From: Dichotomicrobium sp964540795
Lineage (GTDB): Bacteria > Pseudomonadota > Alphaproteobacteria > Rhizobiales > Rhodomicrobiaceae
DNA: 64,000 nt
Assembly: GCA_964540795.1 (NCBI GenBank)
Contig: CAZINX010000001.1
Span: 124,001 to 188,000, forward strand
Direction of reading: 5' to 3'
Numbering within the stretch: position 1 is the stretch's first letter; each line of letters starts with the position of its first letter. The position numbers and the translations under genes were made by a program. Below the pieces are notes generated by a model. That model was not told the DNA's origin. It searched no databases and worked only from the letters and a program-made list of their open reading frames with translations. Of this stretch, positions 7,895-16,604 are shown one piece after another.

Positions 7895-8914
7895 TCAAAC
7901 CGCGTCGTAGACCACTTCGAGAGAAGCCTTCTCGACGTAGTTCTTGCCGCACATGTCCTCGAAGGTGGCGGGCTGGAGCTGGAAGTCGCCGCCGACATCC
8001 TTGCTCTTGAACAGACCGAGGAGCTGGTCATGGGTCAGCGGCACGGGGTGGACGGGCGGAGCTTCGGCAACGTTTGTCGCAAGCTCTTCGAACATGGGCG
8101 CCCAGGTGTTTCCGGGTGTGCCGATGATTTCGTAGTTCGCGCTCTTGCGCCGGATCTCGTCATGCGCGGGGATCGCGGACAGCAGCGGGATGCCCACGGC
8201 TTCGGCAAATGCCTGCGCTTCGCCCGTGCCGTCATCCTTGTTCACGACCATGCCGGCAACGCCGACATTGCCGCCGAGCTTGCGGAAATATTCCACCGCC
8301 GAGCAGACATTGTTGGCGACGTAGAGCGATTGCAGGTCGTTCGAGCCGACGACGATCACCTTCTGGCACATGTCGCGCGCGATCGGCAGACCGAAGCCGC
8401 CGCAGACCACGTCGCCGAGGAAGTCGAGCAGCACGTAGTCGAAATCCCAGTCGTGGAAGCCGAGCTTTTCGAGCGTCTCGAAGCCGTGGATGATGCCGCG
8501 TCCGCCGCAGCCGCGGCCGACCTCCGGGCCGCCCAGTTCCATGGCGAACACGCCGTCGCGCTTGAAGCACACATCGCTGACGGTGATCTCGTCGCCAGCG
8601 AGCTTCTTGTTCGTCGAGGTCTCGATGATGGTCGGGCAGCTGCGCCCGCCGAATAGCAGCGAGGTGGTGTCCGACTTCGGATCGCAGCCGATCAGAAGCA
8701 CACGCTTGCCCTGCTGCGCCATCATGTAGGACAGATTCGACAGCGTGAAGCTCTTGCCGATACCGCCCTTGCCGTAGATGGCAATGATTTGCGTTTCTTT
8801 CGTCGGCTCGCCTTGCGGCACCGGATCGGGCTCGACCGATGCTTCTTCGCGGAGCTGGTCGCGAATGTTGTCAATGACGGTGGAAGATGTCTTCGCGCCG
8901 TTGGCAGCACTCAT
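7895..8914 (-). CDS. bchX: Chlorophyllide a reductase iron protein
   Basis: 339 residues from the ATG at 8914 (GGAGAG 7 nt upstream). BchX is a NifH-like ATPase that passes electrons to BchYZ. Visible motifs are the P-loop YGKGGIGKS (about 47-55) and the two cysteine segments for the inter-subunit 4Fe-4S cluster, GRGCGGRG and DVVCGGFG. The N-terminal extension before the P-loop (about 40 residues) is usual for BchX and separates it from BchL. It begins 2 bp after the bchC stop codon. Confidence 0.97.
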   Translation of the reverse strand: MSAANGAKTSSTVIDNIRDQLREEASVEPDPVPQGEPTKETQIIAIYGKGGIGKSFTLSNLSYMMAQQGKRVLLIGCDPKSDTTSLLFGGRSCPTIIETSTNKKLAGDEITVSDVCFKRDGVFAMELGGPEVGRGCGGRGIIHGFETLEKLGFHDWDFDYVLLDFLGDVVCGGFGLPIARDMCQKVIVVGSNDLQSLYVANNVCSAVEYFRKLGGNVGVAGMVVNKDDGTGEAQAFAEAVGIPLLSAIPAHDEIRRKSANYEIIGTPGNTWAPMFEELATNVAEAPPVHPVPLTHDQLLGLFKSKDVGGDFQLQPATFEDMCGKNYVEKASLEVVYDAV

Positions 8915-8916
8915 GG

Positions 8917-9864
8917 TCACGCTCTCCAATCCAAAATCATTTTGAGACAGGCGGGATCGCTAAAAGCGGTCTGGTAGGCCTCGCTGGCCCGGACCGCTGA
9001 TTCGCGGTGCGTAATCAGGCCGTCGAGGTTCAGGCGCCCGGCCTCGATCAGACCGCAAACCGCCGTGAGGTCGTCCGGCTTCCATTCCGCCGCGATTCGG
9101 ATCGTGGCTTCGCGCATGAAGGCCGGTGGGAAGGCGAAGGACAGCCGCTCGCTGTAGAAGCCGGCGAGGATGACTTCGCCGCGAGGCGTCAGGCGGGCGA
9201 CAAGCGCGTCGAGAATGTTGGGGTCGCCGCTGACATCGAAGATGGTCGCGTAGCCCTCGCGCTCGTCCTCGTCCGGGTGGACGACCTCATAACCCGTTGC
9301 GCCGGCGGCGCGATCCGGGTTGGTCTCCCACACGACCGGGGGCGCGCTGTCAAGCGCAGTTGACAGCCGGGCCAGAAGCCGGCCCAGCACGCCGTGGCCC
9401 ACGATCAGGCTGCGGCCCTCGACGGCGCGCATCACCAGCGCGTGATAGGCCGTGGCGGCCAGCGCGAGCAGGATGCCCTGTTCGCCGAGCGTCTCGGGGA
9501 TCGGCGCGACGCGGTTGCCCGGCACCACAACGCGCGAGGCCGCGCCGCCGAACAAACCGCGCACCTCGCCGTAGCAGCGGGCGCCCGGCACAAACACCAT
9601 CTCGCCTTGCTGACGGCCGGAATTCGGTCCCGCCTCGCGCACCCACCCGACGGATTCGTAGCCAGGAACAAGGGGATAGCCCATGCCGGGGAAGTGCGGC
9701 ATCTGCCCGGTCCAGAGCAGCTTCTCGGTACCCGTGCTGATGCCGCTCCAGGCGATATCGACGACGATCTCGTCATCGCTTGCCGGCGGCAGCGCCAAGC
9801 GATCCAGCTTGACCATTTCGGGCCGCTCCAGAACGACGGCTGTGGTGTCAAGTTGGGCGGTCAT
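8917..9864 (-). CDS. bchC: Bacteriochlorophyllide a dehydrogenase BchC
   Basis: 315 residues from the ATG at 9864 (an earlier ATG at 9891 is possible). BchC is a medium-chain zinc-type dehydrogenase-like enzyme that oxidises the C3 hydroxyethyl group to acetyl. The protein shows the GroES-like N-terminal half and a Rossmann segment, LIVGHGVLGRLLARL. It is the first gene of the bchCXYZ-pufQBALMC superoperon and has a tandem PpsR-type operator upstream. Confidence 0.96.
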   Translation of the reverse strand: MTAQLDTTAVVLERPEMVKLDRLALPPASDDEIVVDIAWSGISTGTEKLLWTGQMPHFPGMGYPLVPGYESVGWVREAGPNSGRQQGEMVFVPGARCYGEVRGLFGGAASRVVVPGNRVAPIPETLGEQGILLALAATAYHALVMRAVEGRSLIVGHGVLGRLLARLSTALDSAPPVVWETNPDRAAGATGYEVVHPDEDEREGYATIFDVSGDPNILDALVARLTPRGEVILAGFYSERLSFAFPPAFMREATIRIAAEWKPDDLTAVCGLIEAGRLNLDGLITHRESAVRASEAYQTAFSDPACLKMILDWRA

Positions 9865-9902
9865 CCCCGTTTCTCTTTCAGTTCCGTCCATGTTGCGCTG
9901 AG

Positions 9903-9946
9903 TGTCAGTTTAAATTGACCATGCATGTTGTCAAGTTTGTTTTACA
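9903..9946 (-). promoter_or_regulatory. bchC promoter with tandem PpsR-type operators
   Basis: Two TGT-N12-ACA palindromes lie 8 bp apart: TGTCAAGTTTGTTTTACA (9929-9946, perfect) and TGTCAGTTTAAATTGACC (9903-9920, one mismatch). Reading on the minus strand, a consensus -35 TTGACA (9934-9929) and AAACTG as -10 (9911-9906) have 17-bp spacing and overlap both palindromes, so PpsR binding would block RNA polymerase. The 8-bp spacing matches the known cooperative PpsR/CrtJ site at bchC of Rhodobacter. Confidence 0.88.
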
Positions 9947-9959
9947 GATTTTGACGGCA

Positions 9960-11135
9960 TCAGCGCCGGGCCGTCATGAGCTGTGTCAACAAGGGGCGAC
10001 GCGTGTGCTTCAAGCAGATGTCGCGGAAGCCGGCCTTGGATAGGAGATTGCGGATTTCGCCGGCGCTCCTCGGACGGCCCTTGCCCATCGCGAGCAGATA
10101 GAAGCCGAAATAGGCGTCACTGATCGTCTCGGCCCCGCGCACACCGGAAAGCGTTTCGGCAACGAGCAGCGTCCCGCCGGGCGGGAGGGCAGCGTCCGCC
10201 TGGCGCAGGATGCGCAGGGCGCTTGCGTCGTCGTGATCGAGTAGAACGCGCACCAGCGAGATGACATCCGCGCCGGTCGGCAGCGCGTCTGCGAAGAAAT
10301 CGCCGCTGGCGAGGCGCACGCGGTCGGACAGCCCGCCGCGGCTCATGCGGTGCGCTGCCTGATCCGCCACGGCGGGCAGGTCGAAGAGGGTCAGCTTGAG
10401 ATCGGGACAGCGCCCGGCGACGGCCTCGATGAATGCGCCATCCCCGCCCCCGACATCCATCAGATGCCGGTGCCGCGACAGGTCGTAACCGTCCAGAATG
10501 TCCTCGGCGATCAGCGACTGTGACGCCGCCATAAGCGCCGTGTAATCCGCTGTCTCGTCCGCGCTCAGGTCTGCTGGCGCTTCGCCGCGCGCGTACCCCC
10601 AGAACCGCGACAGCGCGGTGTCCTCGACTTCGCCGCGCAGTAGCGCCACCGGGTCGCGCAGGTCGTCATAGAAATGCGGGTGATGGGCGATCATGGCGAT
10701 TGCGCCCGGATTGCCGAGCAGCGCCGCGCCGTCCATCGAAAGCTCATAGCGCCCGTCGCGCCGTGCGTCCGCCAGCCCCACCGCCGCCGCCCCCGCCAGC
10801 AGCCGCCGCGCGCCGTCCTCCGGCAAGGCACACGCTCGCGCCACCTCCGCGACCGTTCGGGGCGCTTCATCCAGCAACTCCAGCAGCTTGAGCCGCACGC
10901 AGGCGGCCAGAATCTGCGAATAGACGAAGCCCGCGCACAGATCGAACAGCCGCGCGGCGCGTTTGCGCGCGACCGGGCGCGTCAGCGGAAAGGCCGCCGC
11001 CCAGCGCTGGAAGCCGCGGCCGCGCACCAGCCGGTTGCGCCAGCGCCGAAAACGCGCGCCGAGCGAGGCCGCCGGTGGGCTTCCCTTGCCGTGCGTCGCG
11101 ACCTCTCGATCCGCCTGATGTGTCGTGTCCGCCAT
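9960..11135 (-). CDS. crtF: Hydroxyneurosporene/rhodopin O-methyltransferase CrtF
   Basis: 391 residues from the ATG at 11135 (a GTG at 11174 would add 13). CrtF methylates the tertiary hydroxyl made by CrtC, using S-adenosylmethionine, in the spirilloxanthin/spheroidene pathway. FQRWAAAFPLTRPVARKRA and DLCAGFVYSQILAACVRLKL are characteristic; the SAM loop is LMDVGGGDGAFI. It is divergent from crtD, and the bchC promoter lies just beyond its 3' end. Confidence 0.95.
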   Translation of the reverse strand: MADTTHQADREVATHGKGSPPAASLGARFRRWRNRLVRGRGFQRWAAAFPLTRPVARKRAARLFDLCAGFVYSQILAACVRLKLLELLDEAPRTVAEVARACALPEDGARRLLAGAAAVGLADARRDGRYELSMDGAALLGNPGAIAMIAHHPHFYDDLRDPVALLRGEVEDTALSRFWGYARGEAPADLSADETADYTALMAASQSLIAEDILDGYDLSRHRHLMDVGGGDGAFIEAVAGRCPDLKLTLFDLPAVADQAAHRMSRGGLSDRVRLASGDFFADALPTGADVISLVRVLLDHDDASALRILRQADAALPPGGTLLVAETLSGVRGAETISDAYFGFYLLAMGKGRPRSAGEIRNLLSKAGFRDICLKHTRRPLLTQLMTARR

Positions 11136-11184
11136 ACGCTTGTCCGGTCGGGCGCGTCTTGCGCTTGCCCGCACAGCATAAAAC

Positions 11185-11228
11185 TGTCATTTCAGATTGT
11201 CACCTCCGTATGTCATGTTAAATTGACA
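11185..11228 (+). promoter_or_regulatory. crtD promoter with tandem PpsR-type operators (shared with crtF)
   Basis: Between the divergent crtF and crtD lie TGTCATTTCAGATTGTCA (11185-11202, one mismatch to TGT-N12-ACA) and TGTCATGTTAAATTGACA (11211-11228, perfect), 8 bp apart. On the plus strand TTGTCA (11197-11202) and AAATTG (11220-11225) are 17 bp apart and could be the -35/-10 of crtD. The same operator pair could repress crtF. Confidence 0.85.
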
Positions 11229-11253
11229 TTCGTGGAAAGGGAGGTGAAGCGGC

Positions 11254-12795
11254 GTGAGCAAGGATCACGTGGTTATTGTCGGCGCGGGGATCGGTGGGCT
11301 GTCGGCCGCCTTGCTGCTGGCGGCCAAGGGGCGGGCTGTTACGGTCGTGGAACGTGCGCAGGAGCCGGGCGGGAAGCTGTCGGAAGCGGTTGTCGGCAAC
11401 GCGCGGATCGACTGCGGACCGACGGTGTTCACGCTGCGCCGGGTGTTCGAGGAAATCTTCGCGGCTGCTGGCGAGGATCTCGACGCCTATATCACCAGCA
11501 GACCCGCCGACGTCCTGGCCCGCCATGCATGGAGCGATCGGGAGCGGCTCGACCTTTACGCCGACAATGCGCGCTCGGTGGAAGCCATCGGCGATTTCGC
11601 GGGGGCGGGGGAAGCGCGGCGCTATCAGGCTTTCTGCGCCGAGGCGACGCGCATCTACCGCACGCTGGAGCACTCCTTCATTCAGCAGCCGCAGCCGAGC
11701 TTTCCCGGCATGATCGGTCGGATCGGCTGGCGCAACACGAGCGACCTGCTGAGGCTCAACCCGTACGTCTCGCTGTGGAAGGCTTTAGGCAAATACTTCC
11801 GCGACGAGCGGCTGCGCCAGCTCTTCGGGCGCTACGCCACCTATTGCGGGTCATCGCCGTTTCGCGCGCCGGCAACGCTGATGCTGATCGCCCATGTCGA
11901 GCTGGACGGCGTGTGGATGATCGAGGGCGGGATGAAGCGGCTGGCCGAGGCGCTGCAAACGGCGGCGGAGCGGCACGGCGCGGTATTCCGCTTCGGCGAG
12001 GAGGTCAGCGAGGTCGTCGTCGAGAACAGCCGGGCGGCCGGAGTCGCGCTGGCCTCTGGCGAGCGTCTGAGTGCGGCCAGCGTGCTGGTCAACGCCGACA
12101 GCGGCGCGCTCGGCCACGGCGTCCTTGGGCGCGAGGCCTCTGCCGCCGCCCCGCGCGTTCCGATCCGCCAGCGTTCGCTCTCCGCCGTCACTTTATCGAT
12201 GCTCGCGCAGACCGAGGGCTTCCCGCTGGTCCGGCACAACGTCTTCTTCTCCCGCAACTACGAGGCCGAGTTCCGCGACATCTTCGAACGCGCGCGCGTG
12301 CCCGCCGAGCCGACCGCCTACATCTGCGCGCAGGACCGAGATGACGGCGCTCGCGTCAACGGGCACGGCGGCGAGCGTCTGCTGTGCATCATCAACGCGC
12401 CGCCCACCGGCGACCGACATACCATGAGCGAAGAGGAAATTGACCAGTGCAAGGAGCGGACCTTTTCCCTGTTGGCGCGCTGCGGGCTGGATGTGCGCAG
12501 CGAGCCCGAGGCGATCGCCGTCTCGACGCCGGCGCATTTCGAGAAGCGATTCCCCGGCACGGGCGGGGCGATCTATGGCGCCGCCTCGCACGGATGGCGG
12601 GCATCTTTCAATCGGCCCGGCTCCCGGACGAAGATACCCGGCCTTTATCTGGCGGGGGGCAGCGTGCATCCCGGGCCTGGCGTGCCGATGGCGGCGATGT
12701 CCGGCAGGATGGCGGCCAACTGCATTCTGAAGGACTCCGCTTCGACCGGCCGGTCGATCCGGGCGGCTACGCCTGGTGGTATCTCGACGGGCTGA
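11254..12795 (+). CDS. crtD: Methoxyneurosporene/1-hydroxycarotenoid 3,4-desaturase CrtD
   Basis: 513 residues. It starts at a GTG with a strong GGGAGGTGAA site. The N-terminal dinucleotide-binding motif VVIVGAGIGGLSAALLLAAKG followed by EPGGKLSE defines the CrtI/CrtD phytoene-desaturase family, and the C-terminal YLAGGSVHPGPGVPMAAMSG is the usual FAD-binding block. CrtD rather than CrtI is inferred from its pairing with crtC and crtF. It inserts the 3,4 double bond in the late carotenoid pathway. Confidence 0.92.
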   Translation: MSKDHVVIVGAGIGGLSAALLLAAKGRAVTVVERAQEPGGKLSEAVVGNARIDCGPTVFTLRRVFEEIFAAAGEDLDAYITSRPADVLARHAWSDRERLDLYADNARSVEAIGDFAGAGEARRYQAFCAEATRIYRTLEHSFIQQPQPSFPGMIGRIGWRNTSDLLRLNPYVSLWKALGKYFRDERLRQLFGRYATYCGSSPFRAPATLMLIAHVELDGVWMIEGGMKRLAEALQTAAERHGAVFRFGEEVSEVVVENSRAAGVALASGERLSAASVLVNADSGALGHGVLGREASAAAPRVPIRQRSLSAVTLSMLAQTEGFPLVRHNVFFSRNYEAEFRDIFERARVPAEPTAYICAQDRDDGARVNGHGGERLLCIINAPPTGDRHTMSEEEIDQCKERTFSLLARCGLDVRSEPEAIAVSTPAHFEKRFPGTGGAIYGAASHGWRASFNRPGSRTKIPGLYLAGGSVHPGPGVPMAAMSGRMAANCILKDSASTGRSIRAATPGGISTG

Positions 12796-13649
12796 GCGAT
12801 GACGGCCAGCACGGCATCACCATCATCGCTTTCGTTGGCAGCGTGTTCTCGCCCTATTACGCTTGGACCGGGCGGCGCGACCCGCTGAACCATTGCGCGC
12901 TGAACGTCGCCCTCTACGGCAAGAGCGGGCACCGCTGGGCAATGACCGAGCGGCGCAAGGACCACATCAGCCGAAGCGCGAACGAATTTGTTCTGCGCCG
13001 CAGCGCGCTTGACTGGGACGGCACGCGCCTGCGCGTGCGGATCGACGAGCCGACTGTCCCGTTTTTCGGCCGGATCAGGGGCACGGTGACGCTGCATCCC
13101 AGTCCGTTGACGCGGCAGGCGTTCGTGCTCGATCACAACCACCGCCATGCCTGGTGGCCGCTCTCGCCGGTCTCCCGGATCGAGGTGGCTCTCGAAAAGC
13201 CGAGCCTGCGCTGGTCCGGCGCGGCCTATCTGGACATGAATACGGGCGCTGAATCGCTGGAAGCCGGTTTCCGCTACTGGGACTGGTCGCGCGCGAGCAT
13301 GGGCAACGAGACGGCTGTCCTTTACGACGTCACCATGCGCGACCGAAGCCGCCGCTCGCTCGCTCTTGTCTTCGACGAAAACGGCGAGGTGCGGGAAATT
13401 CCCGTCCCGCCTTCGGTGCGCCTGCCGCGCACGGGCTGGACCATGCCGCGCAGCACCCAGTCGGAAGACGCAAAGGCGCGCGTTATCAAGACCCTGGAGG
13501 ATTCGCCGTTCTACGCCCGCTCGCTGGTGTCATCGAAGCTCCTCGGGCAGCCCGTGACAGCGATGCACGAGTCGCTGCATCTGGACCGGTTCCGCTCGCC
13601 GATTATCCAGTCGATGCTGCCCTACCGGATGCCGCGGCAGTTCTGGTGA
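12594..13649 (+). CDS. crtC: Acyclic carotenoid 1,2-hydratase CrtC
   Basis: The conserved CrtC region runs from about 12735 (LRFDRPVDPGGYAWWYLDG) through IIAFVGSVFSPYYAW and DPLNHCALNVALYG to the end, and hydrates the terminal double bond of neurosporene or lycopene. No ATG, GTG or TTG lies near the expected start; the nearest upstream in-frame ATG is at 12594, which gives 351 residues and a 202-bp overlap with crtD, while a CTG at 12720 sits close to the conserved N-terminus. The start given here is therefore provisional. Translation is probably coupled to crtD. Confidence 0.9.
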   Translation: MAGIFQSARLPDEDTRPLSGGGQRASRAWRADGGDVRQDGGQLHSEGLRFDRPVDPGGYAWWYLDGLSDDGQHGITIIAFVGSVFSPYYAWTGRRDPLNHCALNVALYGKSGHRWAMTERRKDHISRSANEFVLRRSALDWDGTRLRVRIDEPTVPFFGRIRGTVTLHPSPLTRQAFVLDHNHRHAWWPLSPVSRIEVALEKPSLRWSGAAYLDMNTGAESLEAGFRYWDWSRASMGNETAVLYDVTMRDRSRRSLALVFDENGEVREIPVPPSVRLPRTGWTMPRSTQSEDAKARVIKTLEDSPFYARSLVSSKLLGQPVTAMHESLHLDRFRSPIIQSMLPYRMPRQFW

Positions 13650-13650
13650 G

Positions 13651-13779
13651 TTATTTCCGGCCCCCGGAGCCGGAGCGGCGGCGTTTGGCGCGGTGCAGCG
13701 CGTAAAGCTCCCAGAAGCCATAGGCAATCGCGCCGAGGAGCACGATCGCCCACTCGTATTCCATGATGAGATCGACCAC
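13651..13779 (-). CDS. Small single-span membrane protein (42 aa)
   Basis: A 42-codon ORF on the minus strand, starting at a GTG with GGGGAC upstream (or at the ATG at 13764, giving 37 residues). It reads as an acidic N-terminus, one hydrophobic helix (AIVLLGAIAYGFWELYAL) and a basic tail ending RRSGSGGRK, a classic small inner-membrane protein with a positive cytoplasmic end. It begins 12 bp after the stop of the DUF3422 gene and is probably co-transcribed with it. I do not recognise a family. It converges with crtC, whose stop lies 1 bp away. Confidence 0.6.
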   Translation of the reverse strand: MVDLIMEYEWAIVLLGAIAYGFWELYALHRAKRRRSGSGGRK

Positions 13780-13791
13780 GGCGTCCCCGCT

Positions 13792-15120
13792 CTACATGTG
13801 CTCGACGCGATGCGACTTGCCGATCGCCTTGCGGGCGCGGCGCACCACGCTCCAGACGCCCAGGACGACGAACGGAATGCTGATCGCCATGATCACATCC
13901 GGGTTGGCCGCCACGCCTGTTCCCTTGACGATGCCCTCCGCCGCATAGCCCACCAGACTGACGAGATAATAGCTGATCGCGGCGACCGACAGCCCTTCGA
14001 CCGTTTGCTGCAGCATCAGCTGCATCTTTGCGCGCTTGTCCATCGATTCCAGCAGTGACTGGTTCTGGGTCTGGCGCTCGATGTCAACGCGCGTGGACAG
14101 CAGTTGGGTGGCTTGCGCGACCTTTTCGGACAGCGAGGCCTGCCGCTCGGCCACGGTCTGGCAGGTGTTGATCGCCGGGGCCAGCCGGCGTCCGACGAAC
14201 TCGTCAAAGGTCTGCAGACCCGGCAGGCGTTGTTCGCGCAATTCGCGGATGCGGCTTTCCACAAGGGTGTAATAAGCCGAGGCGGCGGTGAAGCGATAGT
14301 CGTTGTCGGCGCGGCGGCTGGTGATCTCGGCTTGCAGCTTGGTCAGCCGGTCCAGAAGCTCCGGCTCGTCGATGCGGGTCGCCGAGACCAGCGCCGTCGT
14401 GATTTCCGCCAGCCGTTGCTCGGCGTTGCCCAGTTCCGGGGCCAGTTTTTTCGCCAGCGGGAAGGTCAGGAGCGCGAGCATCCGGTAGGTGTCGATCTCC
14501 AGCAGGCGCTGGACCGTACGCCCGGCCTGGCGCGGCGTCAGCCCGTGATCTTCCAGAAACAGCCGGCTGAACCCGTCAGGGCGGATGCGGAAATCCGTGT
14601 AGGCCCGGCCGAAGCCGCCTCCCACCGCTGAACCCACCAGAGGATTTCCGTCGAACATCTCTTCGGAAATGCGCTCATAATGGCGCGGGTTGTCGCCGCC
14701 TGGCAGGTAAACGACATGCGTTGCCACGAGCACGTCGCCCGCAAGCTCCGCCAGCCAGTCCGGCGGCACTTTCCGAATTGCCGGTTCGGCAAACGGCGCG
14801 CTCTCCTCGCCGCGGACGGTGAACATGAACCGCATGAACTCGGTGTGCTGCTCCGACTTCAGGCGGAAGCCGCCCATCTCCGCGCTGTAGTGGTTCGCGC
14901 CAGCTTCCGGGGCTGGCACGCCGCGCGCCTGGGCAAGCTCGCTCATCAGATCGAAGTTGCGCCTGCGCTGCTCGGCCTCTACGGTCAGCGCGAGGAAAGA
15001 CAGCCGCGTCGGCGCCACCAACTCTTCGGGCGGGCGCGCATGAACCTCGTCGTTCAGCACCTGCCGGTGCGGATGATCCGACGGGAACTGCTTGCCATTC
15101 AAGATCTGTCGCTGCTGCAT
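13792..15120 (-). CDS. DUF3422 family membrane-anchored protein
   Basis: 442 residues matching the DUF3422 family (start QFPSDHPHRQVLNDEVHARPPEEL). The central part is helical and rich in Gln, Glu and Arg, likely coiled coil (about residues 230-370); one or two hydrophobic helices follow near the C-terminus (about 375-425). Function is unknown; the topology suggests a membrane-tethered cytoplasmic domain. It sits inside the photosynthesis cluster between crtC and bchO, reads in the bchO direction and has the small membrane ORF downstream. Confidence 0.8.
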   Translation of the reverse strand: MQQRQILNGKQFPSDHPHRQVLNDEVHARPPEELVAPTRLSFLALTVEAEQRRRNFDLMSELAQARGVPAPEAGANHYSAEMGGFRLKSEQHTEFMRFMFTVRGEESAPFAEPAIRKVPPDWLAELAGDVLVATHVVYLPGGDNPRHYERISEEMFDGNPLVGSAVGGGFGRAYTDFRIRPDGFSRLFLEDHGLTPRQAGRTVQRLLEIDTYRMLALLTFPLAKKLAPELGNAEQRLAEITTALVSATRIDEPELLDRLTKLQAEITSRRADNDYRFTAASAYYTLVESRIRELREQRLPGLQTFDEFVGRRLAPAINTCQTVAERQASLSEKVAQATQLLSTRVDIERQTQNQSLLESMDKRAKMQLMLQQTVEGLSVAAISYYLVSLVGYAAEGIVKGTGVAANPDVIMAISIPFVVLGVWSVVRRARKAIGKSHRVEHM

Positions 15121-15191
15121 GGTCCGCTTTGTAAAATAAAGAGGCGCGCGCTACTAGGGCGTTTATGTCGCCGCCCATGGATTTGCGTCAG

Positions 15192-16091
15192 TTAGCGCTG
15201 GCGTCCGCCTTGGAGCGCGCCGTTCTCGCGCGCGGTCTCTTCAATGATCCCGGCGATCTGCTCAGGCGCTTCCTCATGGGCCAGATGGCCCAGCCCGCGC
15301 AGATAGACGACCCTGGCGTTTGGCAGCTTGTCGCGCGCGCGCATCGAATTCGATGGCGGGATCGCGCGGTCGTCCTCCGTCGCGATCAGGACCACCGGCG
15401 TTTCGATCTCGCCCATCGCGTCCTGCAGGGGCTTCAGATCCCAGTTGGCCATCATCCCCAGCGCGCCGAGCACGTGGCCCGTCTGGCGGAACAGCCGCTT
15501 GTAGAGCGCAAGGCCGCGTTCATCGATCTTCGAGCCGGTGTTCTCGATCAGCCGCTCGACACGCTGCGGACTTTCGGCCTGCGCGGTGAAGATGCGCGGC
15601 GTGAACGGGTTCAGCAGCATCAGCCGCGCCACCGGCGGAAACACATGCCGCGCGACGCCGGAAAACGGGAACAGCGCGCCGTTCAGGGTGACCACCGCCT
15701 TCGGGCTGATGCACTTTTCCTCGACCATGCGAAGGGCGATGGCCGCGCCCGCCGAATGCCCCACGACAAGGGCCGGTTCCACATCCAGCGCTTCCACCAG
15801 TGTGCAGACAAGTCCGGTCATCCTCGATAGCGACAGATCGCGCGCGTAGGGCCGTTCGGTGAAGGCGTGGCCCGGCAGGTCCGGCGCGATGACCGTGAAA
15901 TTCTCGGCGAGCCGTGGGGCGAGATCGCGCCAGGAGTGGGTGGATGCGCCGGTGCCGTGGATTAACAGGATCGCCGGCCCGTGTCCCATGCGCTGCACGT
16001 GCCAGGTGAGTCCGCCCGCTTTGACGAAGCCGCTGTATTGCCGGTTCGGCCAGTCCGCGCCGTCCGTTTCCCAGTCCAGCCCCTCACCCAT
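15192..16091 (-). CDS. bchO: Alpha/beta hydrolase BchO, magnesium-chelatase accessory
   Basis: 299 residues with the alpha/beta hydrolase fold: oxyanion region LLIHGTGASTHSW, nucleophile elbow VVGHSAGAA and a C-terminal GLGHLAHEE histidine. BchO genes are found with bchD and bchI in nearly all purple-bacterial clusters and are assigned to magnesium chelation, but the reaction is unproven. It is the last gene of the long minus-strand operon, after tspO. Confidence 0.93.
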   Translation of the reverse strand: MGEGLDWETDGADWPNRQYSGFVKAGGLTWHVQRMGHGPAILLIHGTGASTHSWRDLAPRLAENFTVIAPDLPGHAFTERPYARDLSLSRMTGLVCTLVEALDVEPALVVGHSAGAAIALRMVEEKCISPKAVVTLNGALFPFSGVARHVFPPVARLMLLNPFTPRIFTAQAESPQRVERLIENTGSKIDERGLALYKRLFRQTGHVLGALGMMANWDLKPLQDAMGEIETPVVLIATEDDRAIPPSNSMRARDKLPNARVVYLRGLGHLAHEEAPEQIAGIIEETARENGALQGGRQR

Positions 16092-16118
16092 CGCGCCCGC
16101 CCCGTCTCATCCGCCGCT

Positions 16119-16568
16119 TCACGCGTTAAGCCGCCAGACGGTGAAGTTGAGCGCGCTCGCGATGCTGACCCAGATCAGGTAGGGCACGAACAGCAGCGAA
16201 GCGACAGGGGCGATCGGCCAGGCTGCGATAATGAAGCCGAGGATGCACAGCCACATGCTCATGACGTCGGCAAGGGCGGTGAGCATGTCGCGCCGGCCGA
16301 AGAACAGCCACGACCAGGCCGCGTTCAGCACAAGCTGCGCCACCCAGAGCACCATCGCGGGCGACGTCGGATCGACCATCCAGACGATGTATCCCGCCAC
16401 CGCGATCATGAAATAGAGCACGGACCAGGCGACCGGAAACGCCCAATCCGGCGGCGTCCAGCTGGGCTTGCGCAGGTTTCGGTACCATTCGCCCGGCTTG
16501 AAGATCGCGCCCGATGAGGCGGCGGCCAGGACGATCAGGAAGAATGCGGCAAAGGTCAGGTAGGACAC
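16119..16568 (-). CDS. tspO: TspO/MBR family tryptophan-rich protein (copy 1)
   Basis: 149 residues, five predicted membrane helices, with the family motifs LRKPSWTPPDWAFPVAW and LVLNAAWSWLFFG. TspO binds porphyrins and in Rhodobacter dampens photosynthesis gene expression in response to oxygen. It sits between bchD and bchO in the same operon. A second tspO is found at 41758. Confidence 0.93.
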   Translation of the reverse strand: MSYLTFAAFFLIVLAAASSGAIFKPGEWYRNLRKPSWTPPDWAFPVAWSVLYFMIAVAGYIVWMVDPTSPAMVLWVAQLVLNAAWSWLFFGRRDMLTALADVMSMWLCILGFIIAAWPIAPVASLLFVPYLIWVSIASALNFTVWRLNA

Positions 16569-16604
16569 ACGCGCTCCGATCCGGTTGGGCCGCGCTGTCT
16601 CTTG

